Shown in pieces: positions 12,735 to 19,531 of a stretch of DNA of 21,921 nt (positions are counted from its first letter, which is position 1; each line of letters starts with the position of its first letter). The stretch comes from an uncultured Planctomycetaceae bacterium (GTDB lineage Bacteria; Planctomycetota; Planctomycetia; Pirellulales; Lacipirellulaceae). The stretch spans positions 1 through 21,921 of the forward strand of contig CALMBE010000682.1 in NCBI GenBank assembly GCA_937860165.1, given 5' to 3'. The notes beneath the pieces were generated by a model. It searched no databases and was not told the DNA's origin. It was given only the letters and a program-made list of their open reading frames with translations. A program made the translations under genes and the position numbers.

Positions 12735-14063
12735 ATGGCTTCTTCCTCCCCCCCCACCCAACAACAACTCGTCATCTCCACACTTGGTGCGCCGCGGGTA
12801 TCTTCTCCGCTTCCCCTTTCGCATGTGCATGGCGATGGCATCGGTGATTTCGTCGAAGATGAATTGCGACTCTTGTACGAACCACGCGTCTTGGCGAATC
12901 GGTCCCCCAACACACTCGGCTTCGAGTTGGCAGGTCCCCGCAGCGGCATTTTTTTCAATCCCGCCAAAACCTCCGCGGCCATCGTGACCTGCGGCGGACT
13001 CTGTCCCGGTTTGAACAACGTGGTGCGCAGTTTGGTCATGGAACTGACACTCAATTATCGCGTCCATGAAGTGCTCGGAATTCGCTATGGTTATCACGGC
13101 TTGAACCCTGCCGTGGCCCGTCCTCCGTTGGATCTGACCGAAACCGTGGTGGACGATATTCACCACCGAGGGGGAACTATTCTGGGAACTTCTCGCGGAC
13201 ACCAAGATCCGCGGATTACGGTCGATTTCCTAGCCAGTCGGGGGATCGACATCTTGTTTTGTGTGGGAGGGGACGGAACGCAACGCGGGGCCCATCAAAT
13301 TGCCGAGGAGATCCAGCGTCGCAATCTGCCGATTGCCATCGTGGGAGTTCCCAAGACCATCGACAACGACATCAAGTATTGCTTCCGCACATTTGGCTTT
13401 GATACGGCAGTCGAAGAGGCCGAACGGGTCATCGACCGGGCCCATGTCGAAGCCAAGGCGGTGTTGTACGGCGTGGGACTGGTAAAGCTGATGGGACGCC
13501 AAGCGGGCTTTATTACGGCTGCTGCCACGCTGGCCAGTGGCGAAGCCGATTTCGCGCTCATTCCCGAGGCACCCCGCGATCTCAAGGGCCCCCAAGGCTT
13601 CCTGGCGGCACTCGAACGACGACTCGTCGCCAGGGAACACGCCGTCGTCGTCGTCGCCGAGGGAGCTGGACAGCACTGGCTCGAACACGCCAACCGAGGT
13701 TGCGATGTCTCGGGCAATCCCCGACTGGGTGATATCGGCCCGTTTCTCTCGGCAGCCATCCAGGTCCACTGCGCCCAGCAAAACATTCCCGTGAATGTGA
13801 AGCTATTCGATCCCAGCTACCACATCCGCAGCGTGATGGCCAACTCCGCCGACAGCTTGTACTGCGAGCGGCTCGCCCGCGCCGCGGCCCACGCCGGCAT
13901 GGCAGGCAAGACCGATCTCTTGATCGGATTATGGCACAATCACCTTGTCCACGTACCGCTGGCAATTGCGTGCAATGCCAAGAAACAACTTTCCCCCGAA
14001 GGCGAACTCTGGTCCGCCGTGGAAGCCCTCACCGGCCAACAGAAGTGGTACGACGCAGGGTGA
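12735..14063 (+). CDS. 6-phosphofructokinase (probably ATP-dependent, PKTIDND type)
   Basis: Encodes 442 residues of the PfkA superfamily, which phosphorylates fructose 6-phosphate in glycolysis. TCGGLCPGLNNVVR (85-98) is the N-terminal phosphate loop. GGDGTQ (178-183) has Gly at the donor-selecting position, typical of ATP use; PPi enzymes usually have Asp there. VPKTIDND (205-212) carries the catalytic Asp and has Lys where bacterial PfkA of the E. coli type has Gly. MGRQAGFITAAATLASGEAD follows. The combination GGDG plus PKTIDND is known from the long ATP-dependent group of spirochaetes, trypanosomes and plants. The roughly 75 N-terminal residues before the Rossmann fold also fit that group. 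The start is taken at the first ATG; no good ribosome-binding site is visible. Confidence 0.92.
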   Translation: MASSSPPTQQQLVISTLGAPRVSSPLPLSHVHGDGIGDFVEDELRLLYEPRVLANRSPNTLGFELAGPRSGIFFNPAKTSAAIVTCGGLCPGLNNVVRSLVMELTLNYRVHEVLGIRYGYHGLNPAVARPPLDLTETVVDDIHHRGGTILGTSRGHQDPRITVDFLASRGIDILFCVGGDGTQRGAHQIAEEIQRRNLPIAIVGVPKTIDNDIKYCFRTFGFDTAVEEAERVIDRAHVEAKAVLYGVGLVKLMGRQAGFITAAATLASGEADFALIPEAPRDLKGPQGFLAALERRLVAREHAVVVVAEGAGQHWLEHANRGCDVSGNPRLGDIGPFLSAAIQVHCAQQNIPVNVKLFDPSYHIRSVMANSADSLYCERLARAAAHAGMAGKTDLLIGLWHNHLVHVPLAIACNAKKQLSPEGELWSAVEALTGQQKWYDAG

Positions 14064-14083
14064 TGCGAACAAATTGCAACTGT

Positions 14084-14278
14084 CTAACCGTCAGCATCTC
14101 CCTGACTGGAGACAATTGCTCTTTCAATTCGCTTAGGAGGTAGAGAAACCAAATTGTGGTCACATACCTCTTGAAGACGTTCGAGATCATTAAACATGGC
14201 ATTCAAGTCATAATTGAACTTCATAAAATAATCTTCGCGATATTTTCGCACTTCTTCGACAATTGGATCAAGTATCAT
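14084..14278 (-). CDS. Small putative antitoxin paired with PIN toxin
   Basis: Encodes 64 residues, mostly helical and charged: ILDPIVEEVRKYREDYFMKF and NYDLNAMFNDLERLQ. The family is not named with certainty, but 'DPIVEEVRK.R......F.yDL.A...DL' is a pattern I associate with the partner of PIN proteins of this kind. Its ATG at 14278 overlaps the PIN gene end by 11 bases, so translation is coupled, and the order is toxin first. The tail (LPPKRIERAIVSSQGDADG) looks disordered. It converges on pfk with 20 bases between the stops. Confidence 0.7.
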   Translation of the reverse strand: MILDPIVEEVRKYREDYFMKFNYDLNAMFNDLERLQEVCDHNLVSLPPKRIERAIVSSQGDADG

Positions 14279-14762
14279 CGGAGAGGTTCTCCATCAGTTC
14301 TTCCGGAGTACAAATTATAGGTGCCGAGAATCCTTGCAGCTCACAAACTTCCTCAATTGTTCTACGCAATTGCGCGTTGGCAATGTGTCGACAGTTCCAT
14401 GTCAGGAGATAATCCATCCCGTTCGCTACTGCAATTGCAATGTGGGCAGCGTCGGCAGCTGCCCGCACAGGTAGTTGAGTCGCTCGAGCCAGCTTAGCGG
14501 CCAAATTGCGAGAGAGTACATCAAACTTCAATCGTGGCAAAAGTTCTAAAGATTCGATTCTACGCTTCGCTGCATATTCGTCCCCGGAACCTGCTTCCTG
14601 AATTACAAGTTCAGATACATAAAGATCGAATTCGTCTTTTTTCGTATTCCACCACTTGTTTGTTAGTTCCTGATGCGCCCCAATTAATAATTCATTACTA
14701 GGTCGAGCAGTGAGGTAACTGATTATCGTAGTTTCAATATACACCTTTGGCTTGGCTAACAT
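14268..14762 (-). CDS. PIN-domain toxin-like nuclease (VapC-related)
   Basis: Encodes 164 residues. The N-terminus KVYIETTIISYLTARPS is characteristic of a PIN subfamily with Glu (E10) in place of the usual Asp. Further likely metal ligands are E56 (VIQEAGSG) and D104 (AADAAHIAIA). The last conserved acidic position is Asn (N123) in LLTWNCRHIANA, normal for this subfamily. The C-terminus ICTPEELM is also typical. The ATG at 14762 has AGAGGAG four bases upstream. The gene begins 19 bases after the ilvB stop on the same strand, so it may ride on the ilvB transcript. Its DNA is visibly richer in A and T than the neighbours, which suggests acquisition by transfer. Confidence 0.85.
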   Translation of the reverse strand: MLAKPKVYIETTIISYLTARPSNELLIGAHQELTNKWWNTKKDEFDLYVSELVIQEAGSGDEYAAKRRIESLELLPRLKFDVLSRNLAAKLARATQLPVRAAADAAHIAIAVANGMDYLLTWNCRHIANAQLRRTIEEVCELQGFSAPIICTPEELMENLSDDT

Positions 14763-14781
14763 GATGCTCCTCTGATGTCGC

Positions 14782-16560
14782 TCACTCCTTAATTATATCC
14801 TTCACCGTGTGCCCCCCGGGGATCATCGGGAGAACGTGTTCTTGATAGGGGACTTCGACATCGAGTAGATAAGGCCCGTCGTAGTTGATCATTTCCTCGA
14901 CCGCAGCGGCGAAATCGCCTTTTTCCTTCACATAGGCCGCCCCGCAACCAAAGCCCTTGGCAATCTCGACGAAGTTCGGATACCGTTTTTTCGGGCCCAA
15001 GCCGTCCCCTTGGCCGGTGGCCTCGGGGCTGTCCACCGGACCCAGGAAGGTGTGCGCCCGATTCCCTTGCATGAAGCGGTCTTCCCACTGCATCACCATG
15101 CCCAGGTGCTGATTGTTGAGGAGCAGAATCTTGACGGGCAGTTTTTCGCAGAAGCAAGTGGCCAGTTCTTGCACGTTCATCAAGAAACTCCCGTCGCCAT
15201 CGATGTCGATCACCAGTCGCCCCGGATTGGCCGCCTGAGCCCCCATCGCCGCCGGGAGCCCAAACCCCATGGTTCCCAGCCCGCTGCTCGAGAGCCAGCG
15301 CCGTGGTTTAATGAACTTGTAGAACTGGGCGGCCCACATTTGGTGTTGTCCCACGCCGACAGAAATAATCGGATCGCGGTCGCGGGTCATTTCCCACAGC
15401 GTTTGGATCGCCGATTGCTGTAAGATTCCCGGGAACTTGGTATCAAATTTGAAGGGATCCGCAGCCTTCCACTCCAGGCACTGTGCGACCCACGACGAAA
15501 TATCCTCGGGAGCCTCGACAATTTTATTGAGCTCTCGCAAGACATGCTTCACATCGCTGCAAACGGGAATGTGTGCCGGCTTGTTCTTGTTTAACTCCGA
15601 AGCGTCGATGTCGACATGGATGATCTTGCCGTGTTTGCAGAACTCTTCGACCTTCCCCGTCACGCGGTCGTCGAATCGCACGCCGAGTGCGATCAACAGG
15701 TCGGCCTCATCGACCGCGTAGTTCGAGTACACGCTGCCATGCATGCCAAGCATATCCAGCGAAAGCCGATCGGTGCTCGGATAAGCCCCCAGGCCCATGA
15801 CCGTAGTCGTGATCGGAATGCCAGTCTTTTTGACCAGTGTGCGGAGCTCCTCGCTCGCCTCGGCCAGTACGATTCCGCCACCCGCGTAGATCACCGGACG
15901 CTTCGCCAATTTTATCGCGGCTGCAATCTGCCGAATCTGCTCGGGACGTGCCAGCGGCGGCTCGAAGGCATAGCCGGGGAGATTCAACTCGGCATCGTAA
16001 TCGGGGACACAACTGGAGAGTTGGATGTTTTTCGGAATGTCGACCAACACCGGACCGGGGCGACCCGTGGTTGCGACCAAAAACGCCTCTTTCATAACAC
16101 GCGGGAGATCGTTCACGTCGGTCACCAAATAGTGATGCTTGGTGATTCCACGACAAACTTCGACAATCGGAGTTTCTTGAAAGGCATCGGTCCCAATGGC
16201 GGGTGTGGGGACTTGGCCCGTGATGGCAATCATCGCAATGCTGTCCAGCTTGGCGTCGGCGATCGCGGTTACCAGATTCGTCGCTCCCGGGCCGCTGGTG
16301 GCCATGCAGACCCCGACCTTCCCGGTGCTGCGGGCGATCCCCTGGGCGGCAAAGCCTCCCCCTTGTTCGTGCCGCGGCAGGATCGTGCGGAGTTTGTCCT
16401 TGAACCGGGTCAACGCCTGGTGGAGCGGCATGCTGGCCCCACCGGGATAGGCAAAAATGATTTCGACTCCCAAGTTCACCAGCGACTGAACCAGGATATC
16501 GGCCCCAGTCACTAAGTCCGTCTTGGTGGGGGATTTTTTTTGTTTTTCAATCGTTGCCAC
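14782..16560 (-). CDS. ilvB: Acetolactate synthase, large (catalytic) subunit
   Basis: Encodes 592 residues. The enzyme condenses pyruvate (or pyruvate and 2-oxobutyrate) for valine, leucine and isoleucine synthesis, using ThDP, Mg and FAD. The catalytic Glu is E65 in PRHEQGG. The FAD-binding central domain spans about 200-345. The ThDP-Mg motif runs from GDG (455-457) to NN (482-483). TSGPGATN and [16 protein letters not shown] are typical of biosynthetic enzymes. A short insertion (about 507-527, [14 protein letters not shown]) follows RAHTFLG. The start is GTG at 16560 with GAGG seven bases upstream. No ilvN regulatory subunit gene is adjacent; instead a PIN toxin pair follows directly. 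Confidence 0.95.
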   Translation of the reverse strand: MATIEKQKKSPTKTDLVTGADILVQSLVNLGVEIIFAYPGGASMPLHQALTRFKDKLRTILPRHEQGGGFAAQGIARSTGKVGVCMATSGPGATNLVTAIADAKLDSIAMIAITGQVPTPAIGTDAFQETPIVEVCRGITKHHYLVTDVNDLPRVMKEAFLVATTGRPGPVLVDIPKNIQLSSCVPDYDAELNLPGYAFEPPLARPEQIRQIAAAIKLAKRPVIYAGGGIVLAEASEELRTLVKKTGIPITTTVMGLGAYPSTDRLSLDMLGMHGSVYSNYAVDEADLLIALGVRFDDRVTGKVEEFCKHGKIIHVDIDASELNKNKPAHIPVCSDVKHVLRELNKIVEAPEDISSWVAQCLEWKAADPFKFDTKFPGILQQSAIQTLWEMTRDRDPIISVGVGQHQMWAAQFYKFIKPRRWLSSSGLGTMGFGLPAAMGAQAANPGRLVIDIDGDGSFLMNVQELATCFCEKLPVKILLLNNQHLGMVMQWEDRFMQGNRAHTFLGPVDSPEATGQGDGLGPKKRYPNFVEIAKGFGCGAAYVKEKGDFAAAVEEMINYDGPYLLDVEVPYQEHVLPMIPGGHTVKDIIKE

Positions 16561-16930
16561 GCGCGCACCTCAACTCATTTCAGGAACAAGACCACCCTGG
16601 TCAGCCACAGTCGTTCTACCGACCCTAGCACCGACAAGCCACGTACCGAAAAGTTCAGTCTTAGCGGGTAACCAAATTATCGGAACCCTTCATGGTAGAC
16701 CGATTTGGGGCCGGAAACAAGAGTTTTCCAAAAGCGGGTAGGGTCGATCAGTTTTTCAAGCTGGGGGGTGCCATGGCCACGGCGGTATTCCGCTGTGGCC
16801 ATGATTGCTCGGAGATTCTCATGCCCACACCGGCGTACCAGCGTGGCATGGCACCCTCAAAGTGAAAAAGTGATCGGCCCTGCAAAAGCGGCCAGGGGGT
16901 AACTTTCGTAGCAGTGGCTGCTAGCCGCCG
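16561..16930. other. ilvB upstream region
   Basis: The first roughly 200 bases should hold the ilvB promoter and leader. I find no clear T-box, leader peptide or attenuator; a minor hairpin GACCA-CCC-TGGTC lies near 16589. The right half is the palindromic element at 16766-16856. No gene is supported. Confidence 0.4.
16766..16856. repeat. Palindromic element with GGGTGCCATG arms
   Basis: Outer arms GGGTGCCATG (16766-16775) and CATGGCACCC (16847-16856) are exact complements. Inside, GGCCAC-G-GCGG-TATT-CCGC-T-GTGGCC (16775-16800) forms a second hairpin. The unit is 91 bp and non-coding. Its sequence resembles 'gggtgccatgcc' repeats dispersed in planctomycete genomes. Confidence 0.6.
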
Positions 16931-17155
16931 CTAACCCCCCACACGCCGGGGAATGGTGAACGAATAGAGCACCACCACTGCCCCGGACGCCATTAGGCTC
17001 CACGGGGCCCACTCCGGGGGCACGATCTCATCGGCATCGATCAACCGCCTTTGCCCTTGAGCGGGTTGCTTGAGAACCGCTCGTTCGATGGCTAACGCCT
17101 CGACCCCTAGCAAACAGGTGTACGCGCCGAAAGCCAAGAACAGCGCCCGCCACAT
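16931..17155 (-). CDS. Small two-helix membrane protein
   Basis: Encodes 74 residues with hydrophobic helices at about 3-22 (RALFLAFGAYTCLLGVEALA) and 51-69 (APWSLMASGAVVVLYSF), joined by a charged loop that contains QGQRRLIDADEIVPPEWAPW. It ends in a short basic tail. No known function. The ATG at 17155 has AAGGA five bases upstream, and a plausible -10 TATAGT lies at 17200-17195 on the same strand with a weak -35. Both support a real gene. Confidence 0.72.
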   Translation of the reverse strand: MWRALFLAFGAYTCLLGVEALAIERAVLKQPAQGQRRLIDADEIVPPEWAPWSLMASGAVVVLYSFTIPRRVGG

Positions 17156-17307
17156 CGCATGGGTTCCTTACAACAGGGAAAGAAAGTTCGCACCACTATA
17201 CTTAGATATCGTCGGCAGTGGGAATTCGGCTGTAGTCGATTGGGGCCAGAGCGGCAGCTTAGATACTTGGGTGGTTCGCTTCACGCGGGTCAACACGATT
17301 TTGCGAT

Positions 17308-17432
17308 CTAGGCTTTGTCTCAAGACACGTCATGATCCGTAGGCCCTAGCCTCGGATTGACTGAGGATTCGGTCATTTTTGGCAATTCACCCGACGCTAG
17401 CGCGTTCGGCTCATGTTTTGAGACAAAGCCTA
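17308..17432. repeat. Palindromic MITE-like element, family B, complete copy
   Basis: 125 bp with 20-bp terminal inverted repeats CTAGGCTTTGTCTCAAGACA (17308-17327) and the complement at 17413-17432 with one mismatch. The interior has a second inverted pair, CCGTAGGC..CTAGCCTCGG against the right-side ACCCGACGCTAGCGCGTTCGG. The start of a second copy lies at 21854-21921. No ORF of its own is present. It fills much of the gap 17156-17475; the rest is the upstream region of the small membrane gene. Confidence 0.75.
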
Positions 17433-17475
17433 GTGTTCATCTCCACCGTACCAGGAGTGGAGCACTTCTGATACG

Positions 17476-17808
17476 ATGGCACCCATGAGTGCGTTCCCTC
17501 GCCCACCGTTTCGACTCCGCTACCGCACGCTGGTGATCTTGATGGCGTTGCTGGTGATTCTCTGGAGTGGCGTTTCCTATTGGATGGAATATACCGAAAA
17601 TGCCGCCCTCCGCGCGCGAGAACTTCTGGCCCCGCCACTCAGCGTGACCTGCAACGTCGAGTTGGAAGGGGGGAAATCCTTTCACGGCAAAATCCTCGAA
17701 CAAAGCGAGCGTTGGATCGTGCTGGAACCTACCCCGAACACCGAAAGCAAGTCCCGCCGCACCTGGATCCCCCGCGAGCGCATCCTGTTCATCAAAATGG
17801 ATGAATGA
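17476..17808 (+). CDS. Hypothetical single-pass membrane protein
   Basis: Encodes 110 residues. A basic N-terminus (RPPFRLRYR) precedes one membrane helix at about 19-34 (LVILMALLVILWSGVSY). The soluble part (about 40-110) contains a small beta-rich domain: LSVTCNVELEGGKSFHGKI, then ERWIVLEPT and RTWIPRERILFIKM, which looks like an SH3-like or Sm-like barrel. The ATG at 17485 is an alternative start. No family is named. It lies between two palindromic elements, and its stop is 17 bases before the next hairpin. Confidence 0.65.
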   Translation: MAPMSAFPRPPFRLRYRTLVILMALLVILWSGVSYWMEYTENAALRARELLAPPLSVTCNVELEGGKSFHGKILEQSERWIVLEPTPNTESKSRRTWIPRERILFIKMDE

Positions 17809-17825
17809 ATTCGAGCAGTACTTAA

Positions 17826-17890
17826 GTAGCATGGGCCCCCGGCCCGTGCATCTCAAACCTATTGCGCACGGGGCCGGGGGCCCATGCTAC
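17826..17890. repeat. 24-bp stem hairpin, GTAGCATGGG type
   Basis: GTAGCATGGGCCCCCGGCCC(GTGC) at 17826-17849 pairs with 17866-17890 with a single bulged base, with a 16-base loop. It separates two converging genes and probably ends both transcripts or blocks readthrough, though no T-run follows. The TAG of the right arm complement (17887-17889) is the stop codon of rsmE. The sequence resembles dispersed planctomycete repeats. Confidence 0.7.
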
Positions 17891-18585
17891 GTGTTCGAGG
17901 ACAACTTTGCCACCACAGCCAACGCCGCCGTTTCGATTCGCAGGATTCTCTCGCCCAAGCCAACAACCCGCCAACCACTCCGCTCGGCAAGTTGAATCTC
18001 CGCCACGGAAAATCCACCTTCCGGCCCAACCGCCAGAACCAGCGCAGCGGTGTTCTCGAAATCACACTTGGAAAGCGGCGTACCGCCCGGGTGTGCGACC
18101 AATCGCGATGGCACTTCGGTCGACGCGACAAACTCGCTCCAGGTGACCGGTGCCGCGATCTCCATTAGCCGATTCCGTCCGCATTGTTTGCTGGCTTCGA
18201 CGACATACCGCGCCAGCTTAGCCGGGGGTTCCGACGCTGATTTGGTGCCGTGCTCGGTCGTGAGCGGCACCAACCGTGGGACCCCCAGTTCGACACACTT
18301 TTCGACCAACCAGCGCTGGCGATCTCCCTTGGGCAGCACTACGGCGAGGGTGATTTTTCGCGTCGGCTCCCGCTCCGTGGGGTGGTGTTCCCCGAGTGTG
18401 ATTTCAACTTCGGTTCGGCCGAGCTTGGCAACCTCACCCGACCACTCACCCCCGTGGCCATCAAAGACTACCACCCGCGTTCCCACGGTAGCTCGCATCA
18501 CATGCAGCAAGTGATGGGCTTCGGTACCCCCTAAGGTGACCGAGTCCCCTAGGATTAGACTCTCAGAATAGTAGCGATCCGGCAT
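17887..18585 (-). CDS. rsmE: 16S rRNA (uracil1498-N3)-methyltransferase RsmE
   Basis: Encodes 232 residues of the SPOUT family, which methylates U1498 of 16S rRNA using S-adenosylmethionine. The N-terminal PUA-like part has EAHHLLHVMRATVGTRVVVF. The middle has VLPKGDRQRWLVEKCVELGV and ASKQCGRNRLMEI. The C-terminal trefoil knot shows LAVGPEGGFSVAEI and LGERILRIETAA. The ATG at 18585 is preferred over the TTG at 18600; no strong ribosome-binding site is seen. A perfect 12-bp palindrome CTTGCTAGCAAG (18590-18601) lies four bases upstream. The last sense codons are followed by a stop that belongs to the GTAGCATGGG hairpin. Confidence 0.95.
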   Translation of the reverse strand: MPDRYYSESLILGDSVTLGGTEAHHLLHVMRATVGTRVVVFDGHGGEWSGEVAKLGRTEVEITLGEHHPTEREPTRKITLAVVLPKGDRQRWLVEKCVELGVPRLVPLTTEHGTKSASEPPAKLARYVVEASKQCGRNRLMEIAAPVTWSEFVASTEVPSRLVAHPGGTPLSKCDFENTAALVLAVGPEGGFSVAEIQLAERSGWRVVGLGERILRIETAALAVVAKLSSNT

Positions 18586-18724
18586 TTTGCTTGCTAGCAA
18601 GGCTAGCAGCCCCCATCGAATTACTTGCTTGCGAAAGATTCACCTAGCTTATGGCCGATCCAACCTGGGGACCTCGGCAGTGCCATTCTGGCGGTTGGCG
18701 ACGGAACTCTCAAGGACACGCACC

Positions 18725-19531
18725 ATGCACACTTCCCACTGGGGCCTGGAAAAATCTCCCTTTCACGCTGGTTCCGCCGAGCCCTTGTTCTACGCGGGAC
18801 TTCCCCAGCAGGAAGCCCTAGCACGACTCCGATTTCTCATTCACAATCAGCGTCGCTTGGGACTGGTCCAAGGCGAGCCGGGAGCGGGCAAATCTTTGCT
18901 TGTCGAGCTCTTTGCCGAAGAATGCCGTGGCCAAAATTGGGCCGTCGCACGCTTGAATCTCTTGGGAATCTCGGTCCGCGAATTTCACTGGCAACTCGCA
19001 CTGGCCCTCCAGGCAGCCCCGCGCGTGGGCGACGATTCACTGGAACTCTTGCGACGTTGGGAGGCTCGACTCAAACAACACCAGTTACTTGCCGAACCCA
19101 CCATAATCCTCCTGGACGACGCCGAACAAGCCGGGGTCGATGTGCTCATGCAACTCACGCGACTGGTCCAACTTCCACCCAGCGCGGTGGGCAACCTCAC
19201 CCTCATACTCACTGCCCAACCTCAGCACGTCGGACGACTCGGAAATCGGCTCTTGGAACTTGTCGATCTGCCGATCGAACTCGAACCGTGGGATTGCCAG
19301 GACACAACCGGTTACATTCAGATCGCGCTCATCGAGTCGGGTTGCGAACGGCCCCTCTTTGAAGAGTCGGCTCTCGAAACCATCCACCGGCTCACCCGCG
19401 GAGTGCCCCGACAAGTGAATCGGCTGGCGGACTTCGCGCTACTAGCCGCGGTGAATGCCGAGTTGGAGCTCATCGATTCGCACACCGTCGCCGAAGCCCA
19501 TGCCGAGCTTACGACTCGCACTCGGCGGTAG
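18725..19531 (+). CDS. ExeA/GspA-like AAA ATPase
   Basis: Encodes 268 residues. The N-terminus MHTSHWGLEKSPFHAGSAEP is the typical 'FGL...PF' opening of ExeA-type ATPases. Walker A GEPGAGKS lies at 50-57 and Walker B IILLDDAE at 127-134. A sensor-like LILTAQ segment and the RGVPRQVNRLADFALLAA motif near the C-terminus complete the module. Relatives take part in secretin assembly (GspA/ExeA) or in transposition (TnpB/IstB-like proteins). Here no secretin gene or peptidoglycan-binding domain is visible, so the role is open. The ATG at 18725 fits the family start. The end overlaps the convergent coiled-coil gene by 23 bases. Confidence 0.88.
   Translation: MHTSHWGLEKSPFHAGSAEPLFYAGLPQQEALARLRFLIHNQRRLGLVQGEPGAGKSLLVELFAEECRGQNWAVARLNLLGISVREFHWQLALALQAAPRVGDDSLELLRRWEARLKQHQLLAEPTIILLDDAEQAGVDVLMQLTRLVQLPPSAVGNLTLILTAQPQHVGRLGNRLLELVDLPIELEPWDCQDTTGYIQIALIESGCERPLFEESALETIHRLTRGVPRQVNRLADFALLAAVNAELELIDSHTVAEAHAELTTRTRR

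Noticed and set aside
15616..16515. 299-codon plus-strand open frame opposite ilvB
   Set aside because: Antisense shadow of a long GC-rich gene; composition not protein-like.
16561..16760. Possible T-box or leader-peptide attenuator before ilvB
   Set aside because: No T-box motif, no run of Ile/Leu/Val codons in a short ORF, and no terminator hairpin with a T-run were found.
18590..18601. CTTGCTAGCAAG palindrome between rsmE and the ATPase gene
   Set aside because: Perfect 12-bp palindrome, but a single short site without a recognisable promoter. Noted only in the rsmE entry.
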